From a virus: a DNA stretch of 23,876 nt. The notes beneath the pieces were generated by a model, which saw only the letters and a program-made list of their open reading frames with translations, was not told the DNA's origin and did not search any database. Made by a program: the position numbers and the translations under genes. Position 1 is the stretch's first letter. Every line of letters begins with the position of its first letter. The DNA is taken from positions 1 to 23,876 of the IMG/VR virus record IMGVR_UViG_3300037584_000120. One strand, 5' to 3'. Shown in pieces: positions 14,194 to 21,794 of the stretch.

Positions 14194-14313
14194 TCACCTC
14201 TTATATCTATTTTTAAGAAAATCTTTTAATTGATTAAATTTTGGCTCGTTAAAAAACCTTAACCCAACTAAACCAAAAGCTACTATTACTAATATTAAAA
14301 TTATGAAATCCAT
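14194..14313 (-). CDS. 39-aa single-pass membrane peptide
   Basis: A very short gene with an excellent AAGGAG ribosome binding site (spacing about 6). It encodes a hydrophobic helix, MDFIILILVIVAFGLVGLRF, then a basic tail ending KDFLKNRYKR. The positive C-terminal tail puts the N-terminus outside by the positive-inside rule. The stop TGA is followed by a second TGA and then the gp10-like ATG (TGATGAATG), so the gene sits tightly in the operon. It could be a small holin-like, envelope or tail-accessory peptide; nothing decides this. Confidence 0.65.
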   Translation of the reverse strand: MDFIILILVIVAFGLVGLRFFNEPKFNQLKDFLKNRYKR

Positions 14314-14322
14314 GTGATCTCC

Positions 14323-14667
14323 TTACGAAATTGTTTTCTGTACTGAGGTAGGTGTTACTTTTGCAGCTATCTGAGCATCTAAACTTGCTTTCATTTCTGT
14401 AACTTTATCAGAACCTAACGCTGTTTCTACCCAACCTTGTACGTCAGCTTTTGCAACGCTTGCAAAGGCTTTAAAGCTCGATAGATCAGAAGTATCTAAA
14501 CCTTGCGTTCCATAACTTGTAGCAGTTTGGTAAGCTCCTTCTGAGTCTTTGTTAGTATCATCAGTACCTGTTAGTCTCCAATGTACGTTATAAATTACGT
14601 CTGCCTTACTATCTTTTGTTGGGTATGTATCGACAGTTGAAACATCCCAAGTGTATGCTATTGCCAT
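14323..14667 (-). CDS. Conserved phage protein (DUF7936-like)
   Basis: A 114-aa protein starting MAIAYTWDVSTVDTYPTKDS and then DVIYNVHWRLTGTD. The 'Y-x-W-x-V-x-x-x-x-x-Y-P' opening and the VHWR strand are a pattern I associate with a conserved phage family (DUF7936) that is usually found beside tail fibre genes. The C-terminal half is helical (FKAFASVAKADVQGWVETAL). The start follows the fibre gene stop by one base, implying coupled expression. A structural or fibre-accessory role is likely; the family number is from memory. Confidence 0.65.
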   Translation of the reverse strand: MAIAYTWDVSTVDTYPTKDSKADVIYNVHWRLTGTDDTNKDSEGAYQTATSYGTQGLDTSDLSSFKAFASVAKADVQGWVETALGSDKVTEMKASLDAQIAAKVTPTSVQKTIS

Positions 14668-14668
14668 T

Positions 14669-16012
14669 CTATGCGTCCTCTAGTGTTTTTATTCTTGTTT
14701 TTAAATCATCAATAATTGTTTGTTGTTCTTGGATTGCTTTTACGCATAAAGCGACCATGTGTGGATATCTCAAAGCATCTGGTGTTTCTTTGCCATCTTC
14801 ATCTTTAATATATTGAACAAATTCCGTTAATCCTGAGTCATGTACTTCTTCTGCAATCAAGCCATAGAAAATAGTATCTCCTTCACGGTTGCCTTTATAG
14901 TTGACTGGTCTTAATTTTTTAAGCTCTGCCAATCCTTTATTTGCATCTGTAATTGTGTTTTTGTATCTTCTTGAAGAAGTTGACCTTTCAAAATTTCCAC
15001 TACTACGAACAACCATGTTTGCAGACTCAGAGGTAGTTTGAGCTTGTACTGTAGGGGAAATTACTGCACCATCTCCCGCTATTCTTAATAATGAATTTCC
15101 ACTGGAATCTTGAAATTGAACGGAATAGTTACTATTGTTACTGCCAGCCTTAACAATTAATCCACCAGAAGTTAATATATTCGTCACAGAATTCGTTAAG
15201 TGAAATAAAGCGGCACCCGTACCAGAGCTACCTATTGCTAATTCTTGTGCAGTTCCTGAATTTTGAGCAAGAATCTCTAAAGCACCAGAGCCTACACCAC
15301 TCAATGTGGATGAATTTCCTATAGAGAAATCCCATTCCGAGACTCCAGCTCTGTTTAATCTGATTTTAGTTCCATCTGCTGATTCTGCTATATGAAGCGG
15401 ATGTGCTGGATTTGTCCCTATGCCTACACCATCAGAATCAATACGCATCCTTTCAGTACTTGCAGTTGCAAAAGCTAAAGCATTGTCTGAATGTGTGTAG
15501 TTTATATAACCCGCATAAGACGCCGCACCACTTGTGCCATCTGCAAACTGTATTGTTCCTGCACCATCATCTGCTGATTGCATTGATATACGAGTATTAG
15601 CATCTGATGTAGTTCCTAGAGTTAGAATTTCAGTTGGACTAGCATTGCCAATACCTACCTTTAAATTTTCATCAATAACAATAGCTGGTGTAGTTCCTAC
15701 TGCTGAACCTTTACCTATTACCAGATCATCGGCAGAATCATCAAGACCAATATAAAAGTCTTGAGCGTTGCCGTCAAAAACGATTTTAACATCTTCTGCA
15801 CCAGCATCTCCTATTGTAAGTGTTGGGGTTGTGCCTTGTATTGCTACAGCACCACCAAATGTAACTGCTCCCATACTAACTGCTGTACCTGATGCACTAA
15901 ATATTGCATCAACAGTATCTAAATCAGTATTTATTTTTGTACCCCAAGTATCTGTACTCGCCCCTACTTCGGGTTTTGTTAAACTTAAATTCGTAGTTGT
16001 TGTATCTGCCAT
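14669..16012 (-). CDS. Tail fibre with C-terminal Peptidase_S74 chaperone domain
   Basis: A 447-aa protein. The N-terminus [20 protein letters not shown] is the common virion-attachment opening of marine phage fibres. Residues about 50-345 are beta-rich trimeric-fibre repeats, with blocks such as [20 protein letters not shown]. Residues 346-447 are an intramolecular chaperone of the endosialidase/S74 type: SSRRYKNTI carries the Ser346/Lys351 pair (i, i+5) expected for autocleavage, and [13 protein letters not shown] plus the helical tail [18 protein letters not shown] complete the domain. The chaperone folds the trimer and is then cut off just before Ser346. A host receptor-binding fibre or spike is the likely role. 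Confidence 0.85.
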   Translation of the reverse strand: MADTTTTNLSLTKPEVGASTDTWGTKINTDLDTVDAIFSASGTAVSMGAVTFGGAVAIQGTTPTLTIGDAGAEDVKIVFDGNAQDFYIGLDDSADDLVIGKGSAVGTTPAIVIDENLKVGIGNASPTEILTLGTTSDANTRISMQSADDGAGTIQFADGTSGAASYAGYINYTHSDNALAFATASTERMRIDSDGVGIGTNPAHPLHIAESADGTKIRLNRAGVSEWDFSIGNSSTLSGVGSGALEILAQNSGTAQELAIGSSGTGAALFHLTNSVTNILTSGGLIVKAGSNNSNYSVQFQDSSGNSLLRIAGDGAVISPTVQAQTTSESANMVVRSSGNFERSTSSRRYKNTITDANKGLAELKKLRPVNYKGNREGDTIFYGLIAEEVHDSGLTEFVQYIKDEDGKETPDALRYPHMVALCVKAIQEQQTIIDDLKTRIKTLEDA

Positions 16013-16027
16013 GTTTCCTATCCTATG

Positions 16028-16798
16028 TTAAGCTGCTTCTGACCAAGACGTTGACGGATCAGTTTGGTCTGTCCAAGTTGTTTTTGTTACTGTTTGATCC
16101 GTATATGTGGTTGTCGTTACAGTATCATCTTCCCATTTTAAGCCACCAATGACGGAAAGACTAGATGTTTGTGCGATAGTCGCTACACCAGAATATTTTA
16201 TACTACCAAGCGCAGTAACTCCACTTGTCTGCGTTATAGTAGCCTCACCCGATACTACCAATTCTGCGGTAGCACTAAATCCTGATGTTTCTGCCGAGGT
16301 TGCTACACCTAATTTAACTAATGTTCCTGATGCACTTACTGCGCTAGTTTGTGCGCTAGTTGCTGATGCACTCAGAACAATAACTGCTGTTGCACTCACC
16401 GCAGATGTTTGTGCTATGGTTGCTGTACCAAGTTTAACTACTTCTGCGGTAGCTGATAATCCAGAAGTTTGAGCAATCGTAGCTTCACCACGATCTATTT
16501 GTCTGCCAGTAGCAGCAAACCCAGAGGTCTGTGCCATAGTAGCAGAACCCAGTTTTACTACTTCGGCTGTTGCGGTTACAGCGGATGTTTGTGCAATCGT
16601 GCTTGTGGCTAGTTTAACTAAACGCCCACTTGCTGTTACACCTGATGTTTGTGCTGATGTTGCGGATACTGCAAACGTCATAGACGCAGATGCAGTCAAC
16701 GCTGACGTTTGCGCTAGAGTCGCTTCGCCAAGTTCAAATACAGGTTGCCCATAGAAAGACTTCCCATAACCACCGTAACCATAGCCTACTGAGGCCAT
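16028..16798 (-). CDS. Tandem-repeat virion protein with ten 20-residue repeats
   Basis: A 256-aa protein in three parts. Residues 1-24 are Gly/Tyr rich (MASVGYGYGGYGKSFYGQ). Residues 25-224 are ten exact-length 20-residue repeats with the consensus ATIAQTSAVSATAEVVKLG; each has an Ala-Thr strand, an invariant Q/E-T-S, and a second strand. Residues 225-256 are Thr/Asp/Trp rich (YTDQTVTK, TTWTDQTDPSTSWSEAA). The repeats have no gaps, so they would form a regular beta-solenoid or beta-spiral. Thr/Ala/Ser dominate, with one or no charged residues in most repeats. It sits between a fibre and a probable decoration gene, so a fibre shaft, whisker or surface decoration is likely. No family recognised. 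Confidence 0.8.
   Translation of the reverse strand: MASVGYGYGGYGKSFYGQPVFELGEATLAQTSALTASASMTFAVSATSAQTSGVTASGRLVKLATSTIAQTSAVTATAEVVKLGSATMAQTSGFAATGRQIDRGEATIAQTSGLSATAEVVKLGTATIAQTSAVSATAVIVLSASATSAQTSAVSASGTLVKLGVATSAETSGFSATAELVVSGEATITQTSGVTALGSIKYSGVATIAQTSSLSVIGGLKWEDDTVTTTTYTDQTVTKTTWTDQTDPSTSWSEAA
16127..16726 (-). repeat. Ten in-frame 60-bp repeats inside the tandem-repeat virion gene
   Basis: Ten units of exactly 60 bp (20 codons) in phase. The core coding for AQTS (gcn-cag/caa-acn-tct) recurs in nearly every unit. Synonymous codons vary, so it is an old, protein-selected repeat and not a recent DNA expansion. Confidence 0.85.
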
Positions 16799-16801
16799 GT
16801 A

Positions 16802-17197
16802 TTACGCCAATGTAACGTCTAAGTCACCAGCATCGAATCTAAATACATCACCACTTGCTACTGCTTTGGAAGCAGATAATGCTGCCCAAGCCATTAAGTT
16901 ACCGCTTGACGAGGCATCAAAAATACCTACATGGGTTACTGTTCCCCAAGTGCCAGTAGCCGTAGCAAACTCGACTGCTGATCCATTGGTTGCTGTGGTT
17001 GGTGAAGTACCTGATACAGTCATAGCAGCCATACTTTTTCTTGCGTATGAACCACCAGAGCATTCAGTACCACCACCAGTATCAGAAGGTGCTGCTGTAA
17101 ATAAACCAACGTATAAAGTTCCTGGTGCTGTGTAAGCACTACCACCAAATACATGATCTAATACTTTATCTTCTAAATAATCTGTAAATCCAGCCAT
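16802..17197 (-). CDS. Phage tail/decoration-type structural protein
   Basis: A 131-aa protein that opens MAGFTDYLEDKVLDHVFGGS and continues YTAPGTLYVGLFTAAPSDTG. The 'YLE-x-K-h-L-D-H-h-FGG' helix followed by 'LYVGLFTAAP' is a highly recognisable conserved phage structural family. It ends VASGDVFRFDAGDLDVTLA, with the expected 'SGD-x-F-x-x-x-A/GDL' strand. Members are annotated variously as tail fibre or minor structural proteins. It sits between the adaptor and the repeat protein. Family recognition is firm; the precise virion position is not known. Confidence 0.75.
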   Translation of the reverse strand: MAGFTDYLEDKVLDHVFGGSAYTAPGTLYVGLFTAAPSDTGGGTECSGGSYARKSMAAMTVSGTSPTTATNGSAVEFATATGTWGTVTHVGIFDASSSGNLMAWAALSASKAVASGDVFRFDAGDLDVTLA

Positions 17198-17210
17198 TCT
17201 CTATTTACTC

Positions 17211-17858
17211 CTAATTTCTCATAAAATATGTTGTTTTCTTGCGTTGACCATAAGTTCTTTTTCTTGGTATCAAAGAACCTTTTCCAAACGCAGCTCTTTC
17301 TTGTTGCATACGCATTTCTTCTAAAGCTAATTCAAATTGCGCAGTAAACATCTGAACTCTATCATCTTCCATAAGATAAATAGAGGCTTGTTTTAACGCA
17401 CCGTATAAATAAACATCTGGGTGATTTGTTAAAACAAAATTACTGGTGTTCGAGTCGCTTAACGCGGTGATTTTACCATAATAAGTTAATTGTAATGTAT
17501 ATGATGTGTCAGGGGTAGGGGCAAGTTCTAATGTGCCATCTACAATAGCGAAATACTTTGGCTGTCCAGAAGTATTGTCATTTGCCCTTCTAAATACATC
17601 TAATGATTCTATTGATTGTTGCATTAATGGAGAAAAATCATTTGATGTAATTTCTACATTAATTACTTCCAACCAATCGTCAGGTAGAGTTAAATATTGA
17701 GCATCTGCTGTGGCAGTTGCTCTTTTAATCATATCTTTATCTCTAACCTTTCTGTTTAATTCTGCTTCGGTAGTGTCAATAAATATATCAATTTGTGATG
17801 TTAAATCACTTCTATTCAAATAACCCGCTATTTGAGTTTTTAATTCTTCATAATTCAT
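17211..17858 (-). CDS. Head-tail adaptor (SU10 adaptor / P22 gp4-like)
   Basis: A 215-aa protein. The N-terminus MNYEELKTQIAGYLNRSDL is a short helix followed by DIFIDTTEAELNRKVR, the classic opening of podovirus adaptor proteins ('I-x-x-F-I-x-x-A-E-x-x-h-x-R'). Next is YLTLPDDWLEVINV, then PKYFAIVDGTLELAPTPDT and YTLQLTYYGKI, a beta domain with 'L-x-L-x-P-x-P' as in SU10-type adaptors. The C-terminus is helical and basic (KRTYGQRKKTTYF). Adaptors sit under the portal and join it to the tail. Start overlaps the upstream stop by 4 bp. Confidence 0.82.
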   Translation of the reverse strand: MNYEELKTQIAGYLNRSDLTSQIDIFIDTTEAELNRKVRDKDMIKRATATADAQYLTLPDDWLEVINVEITSNDFSPLMQQSIESLDVFRRANDNTSGQPKYFAIVDGTLELAPTPDTSYTLQLTYYGKITALSDSNTSNFVLTNHPDVYLYGALKQASIYLMEDDRVQMFTAQFELALEEMRMQQERAAFGKGSLIPRKRTYGQRKKTTYFMRN

Positions 17859-18145
17859 ACTCTACCTTGCCATATTCTAAATAATTTATTATCTGGATCG
17901 TTGAGCCATTTCTTCCATTGCTTCCTGTCATTAGCCCAACCTTCTCTTATTGCCTTTTGATATATTACCATAGGTACTTCTGCAACGTGCTTTAATTCTT
18001 TACCTTGCGTACCGTAAGATAAATTCTTTACATTATCCAAAATAGGCTGAACATTTTGAGAACTGTGATAAATGTTCTTTTCATCTTCTGTAGCAAACTC
18101 ACTCATAAATCCTGATTTAGAGTCTATTAATGTTCTTCTTGCCAT
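17855..18145 (-). CDS. Small virion-module protein, unknown
   Basis: A 96-aa protein starting MARRTLIDSKSGFMSEFAT. ATG 18145 follows GGA at the normal distance and lies just past a hairpin. A longer frame from 18187 would read through that hairpin and is unlikely. The sequence has a charged helix with DEKNIYHSSQNVQPILDNVK and a C-terminal WLNDPDNKLFRIWQGRV, a pattern I have seen in phage proteins between the capsid and adaptor genes. Possibly a head-completion protein, by position only. Confidence 0.65.
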   Translation of the reverse strand: MARRTLIDSKSGFMSEFATEDEKNIYHSSQNVQPILDNVKNLSYGTQGKELKHVAEVPMVIYQKAIREGWANDRKQWKKWLNDPDNKLFRIWQGRV

Positions 18146-18163
18146 GATTATTCCAATAAGGAT

Positions 18164-18184
18164 GAGGGGCATTTCTGCCCCCTC
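18164..18184 (-). terminator. GC hairpin after the major capsid gene
   Basis: GGGGCA-TTTC-TGCCCC, a perfect 6-bp stem with a 4-base loop, about 9 bp past the capsid stop, with no T run on the minus strand (it is followed by TCATCC). It may act as an attenuator or mRNA-stability element that makes capsid mRNA more abundant than distal genes. Confidence 0.45.
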
Positions 18185-18192
18185 CATTTAAC

Positions 18193-19128
18193 TTACGATG
18201 TTGATAAGTCAGCAGCGATTCCGTGTGCTTTCTCATTTGACACTTCTAAACCATATTCAACAACAATCATTTTTGTCATTGCATCACCAATAGTGGAGAT
18301 GTCAATAGTTTCAAAATCTCTCAAGAAAGAAACTTTAGCGAAATCAGGGTCAACAAATAACGCTGATCTTGATCTACTAAAGTTAGAAGGAACTACTTGC
18401 AATTCACCAAAGTCACCAGCATAGATAGCAACTGATGCTTCTACAGTATTAGCATCAATCATTTGTCTTGCAGATGAACGACCAGTAAACCCAGAAACAA
18501 CACTTTTAACGTGTGGGCCACAAATCAACATTGAAGGCTCACCACCGTTTGCAAAGCAAAGTTGTTGTACTGCTTTTAGGATAGTTTCAGTAAACGCACG
18601 TTGTGTACCATCAGTAGGTGCAGCACCGTTTCCAGCACCAGCTCCGTTAGTACCACGCGATACGTTAGTTTCTGTCCAAGTTTCAAAACCACCAGTTTGA
18701 CGAGCAGTAGTCGCGTTACCAGCATTTTTTGCTACTTTAGAGCATAAGGCCGTTTCCATATCACGCTTCAAACTTTTAGCCATAATAGCTAGTTGATGCG
18801 CCATTTCTGTGCGCTTACCCGCAGCATCGGAAGCATTTTGCGTACCAGTTACAGTTGCATCTCTGCTTGAGATTTGACATACGTTACTTTCTCTAACTGT
18901 AGCAGTAGAAGCTGCTCTTGATAGCTCGAAACCTTCCAACTGACCTGTACCAGATGCAGTAGGTAGGGCTTCTGTTTGCCAATCAAATTGGACGTTTTTT
19001 ACATTTGTTTTGCCTATGGAACTCATAAAAGGCGTACTCATTGGAGAGATATTGTAGATAGTATCAGACAATGATTCTCTGTCAGCAGTCGCAGTATATG
19101 TGTCAAAGGCGTTTGTTACTTTAGCCAT
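18193..19128 (-). CDS. Major capsid protein (SU10-type, DUF5309 family)
   Basis: A 311-aa HK97-fold capsid protein. The opening MAKVTNAFDTYTATADRESL and LSDTIYNISPMSTPFMSSIG is the signature of SU10/DUF5309 capsids ('L-x-D-x-I-x-x-I-x-P-x-x-T-P-F'). VQFDWQTEALPTASG and EGFELSRAASTATVRESNVC follow, then a helix MAHQLAIMAKSLKRDMETAL (the spine). AGDFGELQVVPSNFSRSRSA and the C-terminal DPDFAKVSFLRDFETIDI complete the domain. It directly follows the scaffold gene with an AAAGG site, and a GC hairpin follows it. Length and order are typical. Confidence 0.92.
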   Translation of the reverse strand: MAKVTNAFDTYTATADRESLSDTIYNISPMSTPFMSSIGKTNVKNVQFDWQTEALPTASGTGQLEGFELSRAASTATVRESNVCQISSRDATVTGTQNASDAAGKRTEMAHQLAIMAKSLKRDMETALCSKVAKNAGNATTARQTGGFETWTETNVSRGTNGAGAGNGAAPTDGTQRAFTETILKAVQQLCFANGGEPSMLICGPHVKSVVSGFTGRSSARQMIDANTVEASVAIYAGDFGELQVVPSNFSRSRSALFVDPDFAKVSFLRDFETIDISTIGDAMTKMIVVEYGLEVSNEKAHGIAADLSTS

Positions 19129-19140
19129 TTTTTTATACCT

Positions 19141-20163
19141 TTAAATTAATTGTTCAAAAACTTTAGCTGCATCTTGCACTTTGCCAGATTTAGCTAATCT
19201 CATTTTTGCTTTTTTCACTGGCGTTGTTGTTTTAGGTTTATTGGCTGTTCCAGGTCTTGCAACTCTTGAGGCTGCTTTTTGGGTTGGCTTCTTCTTGGTT
19301 GCTGCCACTTGTTTGCGGTATAGCATCCCATCTCGTAAGCCAAGTAGCACTCTATAATCTATCACCTGATTAACTTCATCTTGAGTAAACCCAAGTTCGT
19401 TAACTGCATAGTTTGTGATTGCAAGTTTATCCTTTTGGGATTTCTCTGCATCAGACCATTCGGGAATCCTTTCTTTAAGTTGCTTTTGTCCATAATCGAC
19501 AAAATCTTGAATTTGCTTTTGCTGTTTTTGCATTGCTTCTTCTTGCAATCTTTTGTTTTCAGCTTTAGCAGCATCTAACTTTTTACGTTTTTCTTCCCAA
19601 ACGTCTTTTTCACGAACATATCCAATAGGATCAGATTCGTATAGTGCTGACCAATCTGGTTCGTTATCCAATTCACCATTTAAACTTGCCTCTAACTGAG
19701 GCAACAACTGAGCGTAAATAGCATCTTTTTTCGCTAACTCTGATTGCTGATCTTCAAAACTTTTACGTTGTTGTGCCAGTTCTTGAGTTTTGCGAGTATA
19801 GTCTTGCTGACGAGAATATCCGTTTCGGAGTTCATCTAACGTGACCTCTTGCTCAACACCATCAATCTTTACGGTGTAGGCAGTAGGTTGTAGTTCTTCC
19901 TCTACTTCTGTTTGTTCTTCTAAAGACTGTTCTACTTCTTCTTCTCCTTCCTCGAAATCATCTTCGACTTCAACTTCTGCTTCTGCCTCAACTTCTGCTT
20001 CCGCTTCCATTTCTGTTTCAACGACATCTTCTGGAGATGTTTCTGCTTGTTCTGCTTGAACTTCCTCTGGTGCTTCCTCAATTGGAGTCAAAAGATTTTC
20101 AAAAGAACTTACAGTTTTATCTAACTCTGATTGTAAAGCAATCGGCTTGGCGTTGTTGCTCAT
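19141..20163 (-). CDS. Capsid scaffolding protein
   Basis: A 340-aa protein. The N-terminal half is extremely acidic (residues about 30-90, such as ETEMEAEAEVEAEAEVEVED). Residues about 93-125 carry a conserved strand-helix block TAYTVKIDGVEQEVTLDELR and YSRQQDYTRKTQELAQQRKS, the hallmark of phage scaffolds of this type. The rest is helical with an alternating Lys/Gln coiled coil, and the C-terminus is basic (PVKKAKMRLAKSGKVQDAAK). An acidic body with a basic capsid-binding tail, immediately before the capsid gene, fits scaffold. Start is preceded by AAGGAG. Confidence 0.88.
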   Translation of the reverse strand: MSNNAKPIALQSELDKTVSSFENLLTPIEEAPEEVQAEQAETSPEDVVETEMEAEAEVEAEAEVEVEDDFEEGEEEVEQSLEEQTEVEEELQPTAYTVKIDGVEQEVTLDELRNGYSRQQDYTRKTQELAQQRKSFEDQQSELAKKDAIYAQLLPQLEASLNGELDNEPDWSALYESDPIGYVREKDVWEEKRKKLDAAKAENKRLQEEAMQKQQKQIQDFVDYGQKQLKERIPEWSDAEKSQKDKLAITNYAVNELGFTQDEVNQVIDYRVLLGLRDGMLYRKQVAATKKKPTQKAASRVARPGTANKPKTTTPVKKAKMRLAKSGKVQDAAKVFEQLI

Positions 20164-20185
20164 GTTTACTCCTTAATTTTTTAAA

Positions 20186-20214
20186 ATTTTACCTAGTTAT
20201 ATATAATTGTGCAA
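20186..20214 (-). promoter_or_regulatory. Possible promoter ahead of scaffold/capsid genes
   Basis: TTGCAC, 17 bp spacer, TAAAAT: 3 of 6 and 5 of 6. It overlaps the end of the preceding small gene and would give a short leader before the AAGGAG site of the scaffold. Correct spacing but a weak -35, in AT-rich sequence where chance matches are common. Confidence 0.3.
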
Positions 20215-20460
20215 TTTTTTGATTTGCGCACTCGTTATCTTCCCACGTTCTACCAAAATGCGTAGATGCCTCTCCACTTCTGGTAAAATATTAATCGCAT
20301 TATGCAAGGTTTCTCTAAAGGCAACATTATCTTCACCTTTGGTATTCATCCATAATGCAACATATTCTTCTTTTAAATTCTCGATAGACTTTTTAAATAC
20401 ATCGCTTTTTAAAATTAATTCTGCTTCGTTTGATTCTAATACTTCCTCTCTAGTAGCCAT
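20197..20460 (-). CDS. Small helical head-module protein, unknown
   Basis: An 87-aa protein, nearly all helix. The central block AFRETLHNAINILPEVERHL with a preceding 'ALWMNTKGED' and the C-terminal ILVERGKI form a pattern I have seen in small phage proteins between portal and scaffold genes. No transmembrane segment or zinc motif. Highly charged on both helix faces, so dimeric packing is plausible. It begins one base after the stop of the proline-rich gene. Function unknown. Confidence 0.65.
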   Translation of the reverse strand: MATREEVLESNEAELILKSDVFKKSIENLKEEYVALWMNTKGEDNVAFRETLHNAINILPEVERHLRILVERGKITSAQIKKLHNYI

Positions 20461-20461
20461 G

Positions 20462-21115
20462 CTATCTCCTTATTCTTCCACCACCTCTAGTTCCTGTTCC
20501 ACGACCTCTTACTGGAACAACACTATCTAGTGCTGCTTGTATGTTAGTAAAATCAAAAGGTGTATAACCTACTGACGGATATTTAATTGGTTGTGGCTCT
20601 GGAATACTAGGAAACATCAAAGCATCAAATGCGCCTGATTCTATTTCTTCCCTTGATAAACCAGAAGTATCTACCATGCCCATGTCAATCGGTGGCATTG
20701 GTGGTTGCATTACAGGTGTGGGTGCTTCTCTTGGTTGAATGACATTCATCATGTCATCCATTGGTATTCCTGTATCTAGCATTTCTTTTCCTTCCCTAGA
20801 ATATCCAGTAGGAAATGTGTTGATAAATAAACTCTCAGGATCAATAGGAAGATTGTATGGGTTGTTAGGATTAAATGGAGCAGTCCTTACTGGCTCTTGC
20901 ATTAATGCGGGTGGGGGTGGTGGTGGTGGTGCGGGCATTGGGGCTTCTTCCCTTACGGAAACTGGTACTCCATCTCGCATTACAAAACCTTCTGGAAACT
21001 CCTCTGAGTATCCTACACCTGGCGCAATCATGTCAGCTACATTTTCTCCACCCGCTATTGATTGCGCATACCTTAAACCCGAACTGAATAAAGGGTCTAT
21101 AATTCTCTGTGCCAT
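20462..21115 (-). CDS. Proline-rich virion protein with RGG tail, unknown
   Basis: A 217-aa low-complexity protein. After MAQRIIDPLFSSGLRYAQS there is a proline run (PAPPPPPPPALMQEP) and a second proline-rich stretch (TPVMQPPMPPIDMGM). Acidic spacers lie between. The end is strongly basic and Gly/Arg rich (RGRGTGTRGGGRIRR), like an RGG-type nucleic-acid-binding tail. An AAGGAAT site precedes ATG 21115. A disordered linker or packaging/ejection accessory is possible. I recognise no family. The antisense strand has a 146-codon open frame here, which is a by-product of this composition. Confidence 0.7.
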   Translation of the reverse strand: MAQRIIDPLFSSGLRYAQSIAGGENVADMIAPGVGYSEEFPEGFVMRDGVPVSVREEAPMPAPPPPPPPALMQEPVRTAPFNPNNPYNLPIDPESLFINTFPTGYSREGKEMLDTGIPMDDMMNVIQPREAPTPVMQPPMPPIDMGMVDTSGLSREEIESGAFDALMFPSIPEPQPIKYPSVGYTPFDFTNIQAALDSVVPVRGRGTGTRGGGRIRR

Positions 21116-21126
21116 ATCTATTCCTT

Positions 21127-21366
21127 CTACCTTGAGATTAATCTATCTATTTTTGATTCTAAATTATCCAATCTTTTAAACAATCTTTCCATATCTTCTA
21201 ACAAATCAATTTTAGTCACATACCGAGTTGGCAGTTCTTCTCTTGTTTTATTAAGCAATATATCTATTCTTTTCATTTCTGTTGCGTTATTTCTTATACC
21301 ATAAATTAATGGAGCGTATATTAATGTTAAAATAACATTCCAAAGAAAAAAAGGATTTATGTCCAT
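21127..21366 (-). CDS. Small membrane protein with coiled coil after lysozyme, spanin-like candidate
   Basis: A 79-aa protein. One hydrophobic segment occupies residues about 6-23 (FFLWNVILTLIYAPLIYG), followed by a helical coiled coil ending LEDMERLFKRLDNLESKIDR. Its start overlaps the lysozyme gene by 10 bp, so it is the third gene of the lysis cassette. An N-terminal membrane anchor with a coiled-coil periplasmic part is the layout of i-spanin (Rz-like) proteins. No lipoprotein partner (o-spanin) is visible nearby, so the call is tentative; it could equally be a holin regulator. Confidence 0.6.
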   Translation of the reverse strand: MDINPFFLWNVILTLIYAPLIYGIRNNATEMKRIDILLNKTREELPTRYVTKIDLLEDMERLFKRLDNLESKIDRLISR

Positions 21367-21794
21367 GCCTTGCTTGCGAAAAGTAATGCTTCCGCACCTC
21401 GTCTTTTAACCAAACCTTTATTGACAACCCCAGCACTTTTATTCCATCTTTGCATTTGCTCTGGCACTTCATTGTATTTTTCTTCATTAAGAACTTTTAA
21501 CATAGTGCTTGACTTTAAGTTGCCCGCACCTAAATTGAATGTCCATGATACCAAAGCATCGAATTGATTTTGGTTTAAATCAACTGTAACTAATTTATCA
21601 ACATTATCTTCAAACTCTTTTAAATCTTGTTGCAGTAATGCTTCAGCTGTTTCTTCGGTTATGTGCATATTTTCTACCACATCTTTTGTGTGACCATAAC
21701 CAATCGTTAAAACATTGGCACTACATAAGTAAGGCTCTAATCGACAACCTTCAAAATGCTTAATTAAATCTATTCCGTTCTGAGAAGTTTCCAT
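21357..21794 (-). CDS. GH24 lysozyme (endolysin)
   Basis: A 145-aa phage muramidase. The catalytic arrangement E15-x8-C24-x5-T30 is visible in HFEGCRLEPYLCSANVLT, followed by IGYGHTKD, the usual GH24 'G-Y-G-H' strand. Helical lobe and QFDALVSWTFNLGAGNL (the conserved 'F-x-x-L-x-S-F-x-F-N-x-G' motif) and the C-terminal GLVKRRGAEALLF are intact. It cleaves peptidoglycan and ends infection. There is no signal peptide, so it depends on the holin encoded just upstream; the two genes share a TAATG stop/start. Length matches T4-type/P22-type phage lysozymes. Confidence 0.95.
   Translation of the reverse strand: METSQNGIDLIKHFEGCRLEPYLCSANVLTIGYGHTKDVVENMHITEETAEALLQQDLKEFEDNVDKLVTVDLNQNQFDALVSWTFNLGAGNLKSSTMLKVLNEEKYNEVPEQMQRWNKSAGVVNKGLVKRRGAEALLFASKAWT

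Noticed and set aside
16107-16472. 121-codon plus-strand frame with repeats
   Set aside because: It is the shadow of the 20-residue repeat gene on the other strand, so its periodicity comes from that gene.
16127-16726. CRISPR-like array
   Set aside because: Units are 60 bp without unique spacers and keep one reading frame, so it is a protein repeat.
17855-18187. Longer start at 18187 for the small head-module gene
   Set aside because: It would translate through the capsid-downstream hairpin; ATG 18145 has a better placed site.
20739-21179. 146-codon open frame on the plus strand
   Set aside because: It is antisense to the proline-rich protein; Gly-rich runs mirror its proline codons and there is no ribosome binding site.
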